Positions 7,604-14,970 of a DNA stretch of 14,991 nucleotides are shown in pieces. The stretch is from the NCBI GenBank assembly GCA_964356295.1, contig CAYHHE010000073.1, forward strand, positions 1-14,991, in the 5' to 3' direction. Origin of the DNA: CAVQGZ01 sp964356295 (GTDB lineage Bacteria > Actinomycetota > Actinomycetes > Jiangellales > Jiangellaceae). The translations under genes and the position numbers were made by a program. A model generated the notes under the pieces. That model saw only the letters and a program-made list of their open reading frames with translations. It was not told where the DNA came from and did not search any database. Within the stretch, counting starts at the first letter, position 1. Each line of letters starts with the position of its first letter.

Positions 7604-7643
7604 TTGACGACGTACGGTGTACGGCGTAGCGTACAGTGTACGG
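7604..7643 (+). promoter_or_regulatory. Promoter with two tandem palindromic operators for the MDR reductase gene
   Basis: A -35 TTGACG (7604-7609) and a -10 TAGCGT (7627-7632) stand 17 bases apart, a good housekeeping promoter. Two near-identical palindromes overlap it: CGTAC-GGT-GTACG (7611-7623) and CGTAC-AGT-GTACG (7630-7642), with starts 19 bases apart. One fills the spacer and the other covers the end of the -10 and the start site, so a bound dimer pair would block polymerase. GTAC-rich palindromes of this kind are typical of TetR-family operators, but no regulator gene is nearby. Confidence 0.75.
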
Positions 7644-7674
7644 ACACTAGAGGCGATGATTGAGGAGCGGAACG

Positions 7675-8658
7675 ATGGCAACCATGCGGGCGGTCACCCT
7701 CCACCGGTACGGCGAGGTCCGGGACGTCGTCGAGGTAGAGGACGTCCCGGTCCCCGCGATAGGTGAGAACGACCTCCTGGTTCGTGTCGGCGCCAGCGCG
7801 GTCAACCCCGGGGACTGGTTCCTCGTGCGCGGTGTCCCGTACCTGTTCCGGCTCGTCGTCGGGCTGACCAAACCCCGCAACCCCGTCATGGGGCTCGTCG
7901 TCGCAGGGACTGTCGAGCAGGTGGGAGCCGCCGTTGCCGACGTCCGCCCCGGCGAGACCGTCTACGCCGAGGTGAGCGCAGGCGGCTTCGCCGAGTACGC
8001 CAGGGTCCCCGCCGCGGCCGCCGCGCGGACGCCGTCCAATCTGACGATCGAGCAGGCCGCTGCGGTCCCACTGGTCGGTGTGACCGCTCTCCAGGCCATG
8101 CGTGACATCGGGCGAGTCGGCCCCGGCCAGCGGGTGCTCATCAACGGCGCGTCGGGCGGGGTCGGCACGTTCGCCGTCCAGATCGCGGCAGCCTTCCGGG
8201 CGCATGTCACCGGCGTCTGCGGGACCGGCAGCGTCGATCTCGTCCGATCGCTGGGGGCGGACGAGGTCATCGACTACACCGTCACGGACTTCACCGACTG
8301 CGGGCAGCGGTGGGACGTGATCCTGGACAACGTCGGCAACCGCACGATGGCCCACCTGCGCAGAGCGTTGACCGCCAAGGGCACTCTCATCCCGAGCGCC
8401 AACTCCGGAGGCGATGTGCTAGGCGGGCTCGGGCGCGTCATCCACTCGCTTGTCGAGACGCCCTTCGTCAGCCAGCGCCTGCGGCCCTTCCTCGCCCGCT
8501 CGAGCAGCGCCGATCTCGCCGAGCTGACCAGGATGATCGAGGAGGGGTCTCTGACGCCGGTCATCGACAGCACGTACGCCCTCGCGGATGCGGCCAAGGC
8601 GCTGGAGCACTACGGGGACGGCCACAGCCACGGCAAGGTCATCATCACCGTGACGTGA
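7675..8658 (+). CDS. MDR-family NAD(P)-dependent reductase (quinone reductase-like)
   Basis: A 327-residue medium-chain dehydrogenase/reductase. The N-terminal GroES-like domain has SAVNPGDW (41-48) and NPVMGLVVAGTVEQVG (69-84). The cofactor domain has INGASGGVGTFAVQIA (156-171), the AxxGxxG-type loop that usually binds NADPH in quinone oxidoreductases. The C-terminus has the usual LEHYGDGHSHGKVIITV. The zinc ligands of alcohol dehydrogenases are absent, as in zeta-crystallin/QOR-type enzymes. The substrate is probably a quinone or other reactive carbonyl, by family only. ATG 7675 follows GAGGAG (7662-7667) by seven bases. It has its own regulated promoter, so it is likely induced by a ligand through a repressor. 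Confidence 0.9.
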   Translation: MATMRAVTLHRYGEVRDVVEVEDVPVPAIGENDLLVRVGASAVNPGDWFLVRGVPYLFRLVVGLTKPRNPVMGLVVAGTVEQVGAAVADVRPGETVYAEVSAGGFAEYARVPAAAAARTPSNLTIEQAAAVPLVGVTALQAMRDIGRVGPGQRVLINGASGGVGTFAVQIAAAFRAHVTGVCGTGSVDLVRSLGADEVIDYTVTDFTDCGQRWDVILDNVGNRTMAHLRRALTAKGTLIPSANSGGDVLGGLGRVIHSLVETPFVSQRLRPFLARSSSADLAELTRMIEEGSLTPVIDSTYALADAAKALEHYGDGHSHGKVIITVT

Positions 8659-8867
8659 CGTCGCAGCCGGGCCGTGACCAACGCTCTGCTCGGTCGCACC
8701 GGGCAGCAGCACCGTCAGGTCGTGACTCCGGTGGCGAGCAGCAGCGCCTGGCTCAGTCTTCGACCTCAGGCGATCGCCGCGTGCGGGCCACTGGCAACCT
8801 GATCCTCCTCGCCGACGTGCCCATCAGGGACCAGGACTTCCGCACCAGCCGTCCCGGCAATCGCTGA
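8659..8867. other. Region between the MDR gene and the scaffold gap
   Basis: No supported gene. A short plus-strand frame ends at 8867 but has no recognisable product and is an extension of a shadow of the MDR gene. I see no clear terminator hairpin followed by T residues. The next gene's relation cannot be judged because of the gap. Confidence 0.4.
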
Positions 8868-9030
8868 CCATGATCAGCGCGGGTTTGGTGTGGGTCGAGC
8901 ATGATCANNNNNNNNNNNNNNNNNNNNNNNNNNNNNNNNNNNNNNNNNNNNNNNNNNNNNNNNNNNNNNNNNNNNNNNNNNNNNNNNNNNNNNNNNNNNN
9001 NNNNNNNCCTTGATCATCGCGATGAGCACC
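8868..9030. repeat. TGATCA-type intergenic repeat interrupted by the gap
   Basis: Left of the N run lie ATGATCAGCGCGGG (from about 8871) and GTCGAGCATGATCA (8894-8907), the latter ending exactly at the first N. Right of it comes TTGATCATCGCGATGAGCA (from 9010), with a perfect 12-base palindrome TCATCGCGATGA (9014-9025). The core TCGAGCATGATCA recurs twice at the right end of the window. This is a dispersed intergenic repeat family of the host, and its repetition is a likely reason the assembly broke here. Confidence 0.7.
8908..9007. other. Assembly gap of 100 N
   Basis: Exactly 100 undetermined bases, the conventional placeholder for a scaffold join of unknown size. Anything from a few bases to an entire mobile element could be missing, and the genes on either side should not be assumed adjacent. 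Confidence 0.98.
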
Positions 9031-9100
9031 ACGCCGACGTGACCACCCGCGCAACCACTCGCGCAACCGGACGGCCCCGGGCGTCGCCCGAGCACCCCGG

Positions 9101-9313
9101 TCACCTGGCCACGATGGCATCGAAGGCCTCCCACAGTCCGGGCACGGCGCACTCCTCGCATTGCCGAAGCGCCGGCGAGCCGACGCGCGCCCAGAGCAGG
9201 GCCGGCGCCCCCAGGTCGCTACCCCAGCCGCTCATGCATACGAACGTGCCGATCGCCTCGCCCATCATGAGCAGCACGGCGACGTGGTGATCGTCCACCG
9301 ACGCCAACGGCAT
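9101..9313 (-). CDS. Small cysteine-containing hypothetical protein
   Basis: A 70-residue frame with strongly GC-rich third positions, as expected for a real gene of this host, while its neighbouring frames lack this. The product contains VAVLLMMGEAIGTFVCMSGW, then CEEC and a tryptophan-rich end (VPGLWEAFDAIVAR). C-x2-C plus a third cysteine could bind a metal, but one pair alone is weak evidence. ATG 9311-9313 has no good Shine-Dalgarno. I do not recognise the family. It lies about 93 bases from the gap and transcribes toward it. Confidence 0.5.
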   Translation of the reverse strand: MPLASVDDHHVAVLLMMGEAIGTFVCMSGWGSDLGAPALLWARVGSPALRQCEECAVPGLWEAFDAIVAR

Positions 9314-9352
9314 CGACGTCTGCCGAGATCAGCGCCACCGAGGCCTCCGTAC

Positions 9353-9374
9353 CAGCGGAGTCGGTGCTCCGCTG
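9353..9374. repeat. Perfect inverted repeat (possible hairpin)
   Basis: CAGCGGAG (9353-9360) and CTCCGCTG (9367-9374) form an eight-base perfect stem with a six-base loop, TCGGTG. A T tract follows on neither strand, so it is not a standard terminator. It stands upstream of the small cysteine protein (minus strand) and could be an operator or a structured leader. Confidence 0.5.
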
Positions 9375-9696
9375 CAGGATCGGATCATCAGCGTCGCGTC
9401 GTCGCGACCCGCGATCGGCTACCTCCGGTCCGGCCGCACGGTCGCGGCTGCCGGGTCCGGGCGATCCTCCTCGCTGGCCCGAGCGTCGGGGCTGATCACG
9501 ACCACAAGGAGCCCAACGGTCGCCGGCAACAGCACCCCGTCGATGCCACGGAAGGCGAGGCCATCGGGACGGGTCGAAGGCCTCTGGCCTTGGGCGTCAT
9601 CGAGGCACACAACGGAAGAGACCGCGCTGCCGTCGAGTTCTTGGCCCAGGCAGGGCCGAGGAGAAGGGGAGGGTTCGTCGGGAGGGTAGGTGTGCG
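9375..9696. other. Region upstream of the membrane-lipase operon, no firm gene
   Basis: A minus-strand frame (9419-9703) has GC-rich third positions and a hydrophobic run (DGVLLPATVGLLVVVISP), but it overlaps the start of the 9697 gene head to head. I recognise no family and see no credible start. A small palindrome GTCGCG/CGCGAC sits at 9393-9408. The promoter for the downstream operon must be here, but I could not place it. Confidence 0.3.
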
Positions 9697-11244
9697 ATGA
9701 CACGGTCGTCCGGGCAGGGGGGTCGGTACAGCCTCGCCGAACTCGTCGCCCGAGCAGCCTTCCCGCTCATGGCCCTGGCGAGCGCAGGCGCATTCTGGCT
9801 GGCCACGCCACGAGCGCAGGACGACTACATCCGGTGGTTGCTGTTCCTGACGGTCTACCTGATCCTGGCGTGTCTGCCGACCTGGCTGTACACGCGCTTC
9901 CTCAGCGTCAAGCTGACATCGATCTACGTCGAGTATGTGCTGAACCTGCATCGGCTGGGCGTGGACAGACCGGAGTTCCTCCCCGAGCCGCCGTACACGT
10001 CGGAGTACCACGAGACGTGGGCGAACGCCACGAAGCGGCATCACACCCGGCACCCTCGCGACGCCGAGAGCGCCGAGCCGATCCCCGGCATGACGGTCTA
10101 CGACGCGAAGTTCGACGCCTACTACGGGGACCGGCGAGACGACAAGCAGGGTGTGACGAGGTTCTGCGGTCTCGGCAGCCTGCTTCCCGTGGTGGTCTGC
10201 TGGCTCGCCTTCGCAACCGGATGGTTGACCATCTTCACAGAGCCCGGCTTCATAAGCGGGGATCTCGGCAGTGTCGACCTCGCTGACGCCTTACGGTTCG
10301 CCTTCCTCGGCGTCTACGTCTTCAGCGTCCAGCTGACGGTCCGAGCCTTCTTCCAGAACGACCTCCGCTCGGGAACGTACGTTGCGATCATGGAGCGACT
10401 CGGCGTCGCGCTGATCCTGGTGAGCGTGGCGCACGTGGTCTGGGCAGCACTTCCGAGCCTCGCCGGAATGGAGCCGGTCATCGCCTTCGTCATCGGGACA
10501 TTCCCCCTGGTCGGCCAGGAGTGGCTCGTCCAGATCGCCTCGGACCGGATGGGCAAGCGGGTGCAGGTTCTGCAGACCCGCCATCCGTTGTCGGAGATCG
10601 ACGGGATGAACGTCTGGTACGAGGCCCGACTGCTGGAAGAGGGCGTGGAGAACGTGCAGAACCTGTCCACCGCCAACATCGTGGACGTCGTGCTGCACTC
10701 ACGCGCACCGGTCGGACGGATCGTCGACTGGATCGACCAGGCTCTGCTCATCAACCACCTTCCTCCCCGAGGGAGGGGGCCCAAAGCCGGCTCCGGTCGG
10801 CGGGCCGGTGCCCCGGCGCGGGCAAGCGAGACCGACGACGAGGAGCTGTTCCGTCGGACCTTGACGTGTCTCGGCGTTCGCACCGCGACCGATCTGCTCG
10901 ACCTGTACGCCCCGCTGAACAGGCACTCCGTGAAGGAGCTGGAGCACGACCTTCACCCGTTGTGGCCGGCGGGCAGCCGTGAGCGTGACTTCCGGGACGG
11001 CATGCTGGAGTGGGTGCCAGCGGACAGGCGCACGTCCGTACGCAGGAGGCTGGAGGCGACCCTGCGCTGCCTGGCGTCCGAGCCGAACCTCCGTATCGTG
11101 CTCAACTGGCAGACGGGCCATGGTCCGTTGCCGCGCTTCCAGGACGCTGTGCCCACGGCGCCGGCACCTGCGGCTGCGCCCAGCTTGCTGACATCCGTTG
11201 CGACACATGGCGCCACGTCACTGGGACTAGCAGAAAGAAAGTGA
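9697..11244 (+). CDS. Multi-pass membrane protein with soluble helical C-terminal region, function unknown
   Basis: 515 residues. Six hydrophobic segments are visible at roughly 19-37, 46-65, 159-180, 200-220, 236-256 and 257-275. A soluble stretch of about 90 residues lies between the second and third. After residue 280 comes a cytoplasmic-looking region. It contains a conserved-looking block around 301-355 (WYEARLLEEGVENVQNLSTA, then VGRIVDWIDQALL) that resembles a helix-hairpin-helix or SAM-like helical fold. A second helical region follows (383-470), then a Pro/Ala-rich tail. I recognise the block as a recurring uncharacterised type but cannot name it. ATG 9697 has GGAGGG (9681-9686) rather far upstream. 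The lipase gene follows after six bases, so the two should be co-translated and may act together at the membrane. Confidence 0.8.
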   Translation: MTRSSGQGGRYSLAELVARAAFPLMALASAGAFWLATPRAQDDYIRWLLFLTVYLILACLPTWLYTRFLSVKLTSIYVEYVLNLHRLGVDRPEFLPEPPYTSEYHETWANATKRHHTRHPRDAESAEPIPGMTVYDAKFDAYYGDRRDDKQGVTRFCGLGSLLPVVVCWLAFATGWLTIFTEPGFISGDLGSVDLADALRFAFLGVYVFSVQLTVRAFFQNDLRSGTYVAIMERLGVALILVSVAHVVWAALPSLAGMEPVIAFVIGTFPLVGQEWLVQIASDRMGKRVQVLQTRHPLSEIDGMNVWYEARLLEEGVENVQNLSTANIVDVVLHSRAPVGRIVDWIDQALLINHLPPRGRGPKAGSGRRAGAPARASETDDEELFRRTLTCLGVRTATDLLDLYAPLNRHSVKELEHDLHPLWPAGSRERDFRDGMLEWVPADRRTSVRRRLEATLRCLASEPNLRIVLNWQTGHGPLPRFQDAVPTAPAPAAAPSLLTSVATHGATSLGLAERK

Positions 11245-11250
11245 GTAGCG

Positions 11251-12321
11251 ATGATTCGTGTGGAGGAAAGCAGAGCCCCGTCGTTCGCGGAGCTGCGGCC
11301 GATGCGTCCACCGACGATGCCGGGGTTCCCGGTGTACCCGGACCTGGTCGACCGGATGGTCGCCTCAGGTGACGTGCCGGATGCCATCGCGGCGCATGCG
11401 CTGGCGGTGTGCTCGGGGTACGCGTACGCCGGTCCGGATGTGGTGACGATGATGATGGCGCGGATGGGGATGGAGGGGAACCGCTGCCGTGCAGTGACGA
11501 TGGTGGTGGATCCGATGTTCATCCGTTCGACTGCCAACGTGGTGCAGAGCATGGACGGGCGGGTGGTCATCGTCTGCTACCGGGGAACCGAGCCGATGAG
11601 CCTGATCAACTGGTTGACCGACGCGGACGTGTACCCGGAACGGGTGCGCTTCCCGATCCCCGGCAGCGACGGAGACTTCTCCGTGCACGCCGGCTTCTAC
11701 CGCAACGTGCGGGCGACGCGATTCGAGGTGCTCCGGACGCTCGAGCGCGCGGCCGCCGGCGAATCGATCCTGGAGCGGGACAAGCCGGCACAGCACCCGA
11801 TGGAGGTCCTCTACCTCACCGGGCACAGCCTCGGCGGGGCCATGGCGAGCCTGCTGGCGATCATGCTCCGCACCGACCCGGACTTCGCAGCGTTGGGCGA
11901 GCGGATGCGCATGGTCGCGACCTTCGGCCAGCCGATGGTGGGCAGCCCCGAGCTGGCGCAGGCCTGCCAGGCCGACACGTCCCTGTCCGGACGGGTCGTC
12001 CGCTACGTGTACCAGGACGATGTCGTGCCGCACCTGCCGCCGAGGGACTCCGGGGACTTCGAGCACTTCGGTGCGCAGCGCCGCTTCGACGGGAGGCGAT
12101 GGGCGGCCACCCGACCGACTCAGCAGATGGCGAACCTGGCGGGGCTGCTGGAGATGCCGATGTCCTACCTGTCGCGACGGATCGAGCTGCTGCGTCGGGT
12201 TCCGTTCCGGTACTCCCTGGACGACCATCTGCCGCACCACTACATCGCCGCGCTGACGCCACCGGGCGTGCCCTCGGAGTTCGGGGACTTGCCCTACGCG
12301 AGTGAGGCGGCAGACGCGTGA
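11251..12321 (+). CDS. Class 3 lipase-family alpha/beta hydrolase
   Basis: 356 residues of the lipase_3 family (PF01764), which hydrolyses acyl esters of lipids. The nucleophile elbow is GHSLGGA, with Ser193. An oxyanion-side motif VIVCYRGTEP is at 106-115, as in other class 3 lipases. The catalytic Asp is probably D257 in QDDVVPHLPP, and the His probably H326 in DDHLPHHYI, with the following tyrosine as in the family. There is no signal peptide or lipobox, so it is predicted to be cytoplasmic or to act on the inner face of the membrane, unlike the many secreted lipases. It sits between two membrane-protein genes in one operon, six bases after the first. The AAGTGAG before the ATG serves as ribosome binding site. 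The substrate is unknown. Confidence 0.88.
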   Translation: MIRVEESRAPSFAELRPMRPPTMPGFPVYPDLVDRMVASGDVPDAIAAHALAVCSGYAYAGPDVVTMMMARMGMEGNRCRAVTMVVDPMFIRSTANVVQSMDGRVVIVCYRGTEPMSLINWLTDADVYPERVRFPIPGSDGDFSVHAGFYRNVRATRFEVLRTLERAAAGESILERDKPAQHPMEVLYLTGHSLGGAMASLLAIMLRTDPDFAALGERMRMVATFGQPMVGSPELAQACQADTSLSGRVVRYVYQDDVVPHLPPRDSGDFEHFGAQRRFDGRRWAATRPTQQMANLAGLLEMPMSYLSRRIELLRRVPFRYSLDDHLPHHYIAALTPPGVPSEFGDLPYASEAADA

Positions 12322-12367
12322 CCCGGGTCTCGCCGCCGGAGGCGTCGAACGACTCGGGGGCTCGCAG

Positions 12368-12871
12368 ATGAGTGCGCGTGGACGAGGTCTGGCGGCTCTG
12401 GCCCTCGGGGGGCTTGCCCTCGTCGGGCCAACACTCCTCGGGCGCGTCACCGGTCGCGTCGTGGGATGGCGATCTGTGGTCGCCGTCGAGCTCGCCGGGT
12501 CGGGCCGAGCGCTGTTGGTCGCCGCCGGTGGGACGTCGGAGGGACTGGCGACCCACCGGAGGCTGCTGCGCTACGACAACGGCTACGTCGTCGTGTACTC
12601 GGTTCCGTTGCTGCTCGGAGCCAGCCTGCTCGACCCGCCGTGGCGAGCGGCCGTAGTCGCACTCGTCGTCGCAGCCGCAGCCGCCGACTACACCGAGAAC
12701 GCCGCGCTGGACCGCGCGCTGCGTACCCTGCAGACGCCTGGTCTCCAGCCCGCGCATGCCGACCGACCGGCTTTGCTGGCCCGGCGGGCAGCGCTGCTGA
12801 AGTTCGGCGCGCTCGGCCCGACGAGCATGCTGTCGCTGGCCGGGGCAGTGCGTGCGGTGTCCCGGGGTTGA
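12368..12871 (+). CDS. Small four-helix membrane protein, function unknown
   Basis: 167 residues from ATG 12368, which has GGGGG seven bases upstream; the frame also opens at GTG 12302, overlapping the lipase end, but that extension looks unlike a protein N-terminus. Hydrophobic segments lie at about 7-25, 72-88, 93-107 and 147-162. Between them are YDNGYVVVYSVPLLL (69-83), ADYTENAAL (106-114) and LLKFGALGP (143-151). This D-x-x-E-N plus KF pattern is one I associate with a widespread uncharacterised four-helix membrane family. It is the third gene of the membrane/lipase operon, 46 bases after the lipase, and ends 39 bases from the convergent gene. Confidence 0.75.
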   Translation: MSARGRGLAALALGGLALVGPTLLGRVTGRVVGWRSVVAVELAGSGRALLVAAGGTSEGLATHRRLLRYDNGYVVVYSVPLLLGASLLDPPWRAAVVALVVAAAAADYTENAALDRALRTLQTPGLQPAHADRPALLARRAALLKFGALGPTSMLSLAGAVRAVSRG

Positions 12872-12910
12872 GCCGCCGAGTGTCGGTGTCGGGGCGTCGT
12901 CGGAGGCTCC

Positions 12911-13204
12911 TCAGGCCGGATGGGCACCGGCCCAGGTCACCGTCCCGTCCGGCGCAAGGATGAGGTCGTGCACCCGCGTCGCGTGCTGCCCCGGGTCGAC
13001 CTCGTACTCGACGAGGAGCTCCACGATCGGCGGGTCGGTCTTCACCAGACCCTCGCGCAGCGTGGCGCTGCGGACGCCGGACTGCGACCGGATCCGATCG
13101 GCCACCTCCCTCAGGGTGGACCCGGGCCTGACGGCGGCAGCCACCTGCGCGTCGAACTCCGCAGCCCAGGTTGGCTGGGCGGGCCCGTTGGTCACCTCGT
13201 CCAA
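12911..13204 (-). CDS. Hypothetical protein downstream of the serine protease
   Basis: 97 residues, soluble, no signal peptide. The N-terminal half looks helical (FDAQVAAAVRPGSTLREVAD). The C-terminal half looks like beta strands (PIVELLVEYEVDPG, HDLILAPDGTVTWAG). I do not recognise the family. The first start is TTG (13202-13204) with a G-rich GGGTGG close upstream; GTG 13193-13195 would give a protein three residues shorter. It begins 25 bases after the protease stop on the same strand, so the two are almost certainly co-transcribed. A partner, inhibitor or chaperone of the protease is possible, by position only. Confidence 0.65.
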   Translation of the reverse strand: MDEVTNGPAQPTWAAEFDAQVAAAVRPGSTLREVADRIRSQSGVRSATLREGLVKTDPPIVELLVEYEVDPGQHATRVHDLILAPDGTVTWAGAHPA

Positions 13205-13229
13205 TGGTCCACCCAGCTAGCGGGCCTGG

Positions 13230-14684
13230 TCATCCCTTGAAGTAGGTCAGCGACGGCCCAGGACGTCCCACGAAGCAGATCGAGCGGAACTGGTAGCGCA
13301 GGATGTAGCTCAGCGCCTGACGGGCCTCATGCTGCTCCTGGTCGAAGTCCAGCAGCCAGTGGTTGCCCTCGACCACCTTCCAGCGTCCGGCCACATACGT
13401 GGCCTCGAGATTGGCAGGGTCGAAGCCCATGCAGTCTTCCCCTGGCATCGAGCCCCGTGGAGCCTGGCTGTTGACCAGGTAGAACTCCATGGACGGGTTC
13501 GGCCGTCCGACGAAGCACTGGGCGTTGAACCCGTACTGCTGGATGATGGCCAGCGCACGCTGGGCCTCGGACTGGTTGCCGGCGAAGTCGAGCAGCCACA
13601 TCCCGTCCACCTCGATCTTCCACCGGCCGCCTGCTGACACGACGCGCGCGTTGGCGGGGTTGAACGGGATGACGTCGTGCTGGTTGCGCGGGACGAGCTC
13701 GTCGAACTCCGTGGCACGGGTCACGTCCTCGCCGCGGCACCCGTTTGCCGGGCAGACGTTGGAGCGCACACAGCTGCCGACCGTGACGTAGTCCGTCTCG
13801 CCCCGGACGAGGATGCCCTCAGCCACGTGTGTGCCGCTGTGGAACACCGGCGACCCGGAGTTGCCGCCGTAGGTGTCGAGGTTGGCCACGAAGTACCGCG
13901 GGGGCGTGTTGTCCCGAACCGTCGCGTTGCCTGCGATCTTCTTCGGCAGGCCCGACGGGTGACCGATGACGTGGACACCCGCGCCGTCGGGGATCTTGCC
14001 GGTGCGGCGCACCTGGACGTACGGGTGGTTGAGCACTGGACGGTCCAGCTGCACGACGCACCAGTCCGTTCCCTGGTTGCCGATGGCTCGGCCCAGGATG
14101 CGCCGTCCCCGGTAGATCTCGCCGTTGGGGATCCGCGTCACGGCGGTGGTGGCATTGCTCATCTCGTAACCGAACACGAACCGGACGTCGGCGAGGGTGC
14201 CCACGTCCACGCAGTGCGCCGCGGTCACGACGATGCTCGGGTCGACCAGGAACCCCGAGCAGAACGCGATGGACGGTTGGTCACGGAACGGCTCGCTGGC
14301 GCACAGGTTGCGCCGAACGCCGAGCGTCTGCCCGGTCAATGTGGACGTGCCGTCGCCGTTGTCGACCAGGCTCGAGGGACTGACCAGCGCCACCACGCTG
14401 GCGGCGTCGCGCCGCAGCCGCCGATCGGCGACCTGGTAGACGTCCTGACGGTCATCTGTGCCGTAGATGACCTTCTGACCGAGCCGCAGGGCATCGGCCA
14501 GGTCCTCGTCCGAGATCTCGGCCAGCTCCGGGACCCGGTCGAACCCTCCTGAGCCCTCTGCCGCTCCCGGAGCACCGGCGATGGCTACCGCTGCCTCGGG
14601 TGGACCCCCCTCTGCTCCGGTGGCACGTGCGCGAAGCTCCTGAAGCAGCAGGTCCGGGTCCATCGTGCTGATGTCTTCAGCCAT
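13230..14684 (-). CDS. Trypsin-like serine protease with two C-terminal repeats
   Basis: 484 residues. A polar, alanine-rich N-terminus (1-95) precedes a chymotrypsin-fold peptidase domain with the full triad: H157 in VVTAAHCVD, D207 in TDWCVVQLD and S276 in YGGNSGSPVF. The overall style is that of V8/glutamyl-endopeptidase-like S1 enzymes. Cysteines at 128, 142, 158, 305, 311 and 316 could form disulfides. The C-terminus holds two copies of a repeat of about 64 residues (341-404 and 421-484). Each has F-x-PAN, GRWK, a WLLDF block, an EA-x-x-AL helix and CFVGRP near its end. There is no signal peptide, and the acidic start MAEDISTMDPDLLLQ resembles no export signal I know. ATG 14682-14684 follows GGGAG by seven bases; a start ten codons earlier lacks one. 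Confidence 0.9.
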   Translation of the reverse strand: MAEDISTMDPDLLLQELRARATGAEGGPPEAAVAIAGAPGAAEGSGGFDRVPELAEISDEDLADALRLGQKVIYGTDDRQDVYQVADRRLRRDAASVVALVSPSSLVDNGDGTSTLTGQTLGVRRNLCASEPFRDQPSIAFCSGFLVDPSIVVTAAHCVDVGTLADVRFVFGYEMSNATTAVTRIPNGEIYRGRRILGRAIGNQGTDWCVVQLDRPVLNHPYVQVRRTGKIPDGAGVHVIGHPSGLPKKIAGNATVRDNTPPRYFVANLDTYGGNSGSPVFHSGTHVAEGILVRGETDYVTVGSCVRSNVCPANGCRGEDVTRATEFDELVPRNQHDVIPFNPANARVVSAGGRWKIEVDGMWLLDFAGNQSEAQRALAIIQQYGFNAQCFVGRPNPSMEFYLVNSQAPRGSMPGEDCMGFDPANLEATYVAGRWKVVEGNHWLLDFDQEQHEARQALSYILRYQFRSICFVGRPGPSLTYFKG

Positions 14685-14734
14685 CACACGTCTCCCTTCT
14701 CGCTCACTGCGCACCAGCGTGCGGCGCTACCTTC

Positions 14735-14763
14735 GGCGTACTCCCTCCGGGCGGCCCCGTCAA
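14735..14763 (-). promoter_or_regulatory. Candidate promoter of the protease operon
   Basis: On the minus strand TTGACG (14758-14763) is followed after 17 bases by TACGCC (14735-14740). The -35 is good and the -10 only partial. It would start transcription near 14728, giving a leader of about 44 bases that includes the GGGAG ribosome binding site. Confidence 0.45.
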
Positions 14764-14846
14764 GGGTCTAGCCAAAGGCCTAGCGCCGCCTGGCGGCAGC
14801 CCAGCCTGCGGTCTGGCGCAGGGCGTAGCACGTCGTTCTGCTGGGT

Positions 14847-14970
14847 GTCGCTCGAGCATGATCAGGGCGCCTGCGGGGTCGCTCGAGCATGATCAACGCG
14901 CCGTAGGTGTCGTTGTTCGGCGGTTCAGAGCGCCCCAGGTGTCGCTGGGACGACACCAAAGGCGCGCTGA
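14847..14970. repeat. TGATCA-type repeat array with hairpin
   Basis: GTCGCTCGAGCATGATCA occurs exactly at 14847-14864 and 14878-14895. Units beginning GTCG follow one another at 14847, 14878, 14909 and 14941 (31, 31 and 32 bases), the last two more diverged. A perfect seven-base stem GGTGTCG/CGACACC (14938-14944 and 14951-14957, loop CTGGGA) follows. After it GGCGCGCTGATCATC is close to the reverse complement of the earlier GATCAACGCGCC. The core matches the repeat at the scaffold gap. Confidence 0.75.

Noticed and set aside
8659..9400. Insertion sequence at the gap
   Set aside because: No transposase fragment or terminal inverted repeat is visible on either side of the N run; the flanks are only the short TGATCA repeat. 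An element hidden within the gap cannot be excluded.
9419..9703. Minus-strand gene upstream of the membrane protein
   Set aside because: Third positions are GC-rich and one hydrophobic run exists, but it overlaps the start of the 9697 gene, lacks a credible start and matches no family I know.
14847..14970. CRISPR array
   Set aside because: Units repeat every 31-32 bases with the similarity spread over much of the unit and decaying along the array. There are no spacers between invariant repeats and no cas genes.
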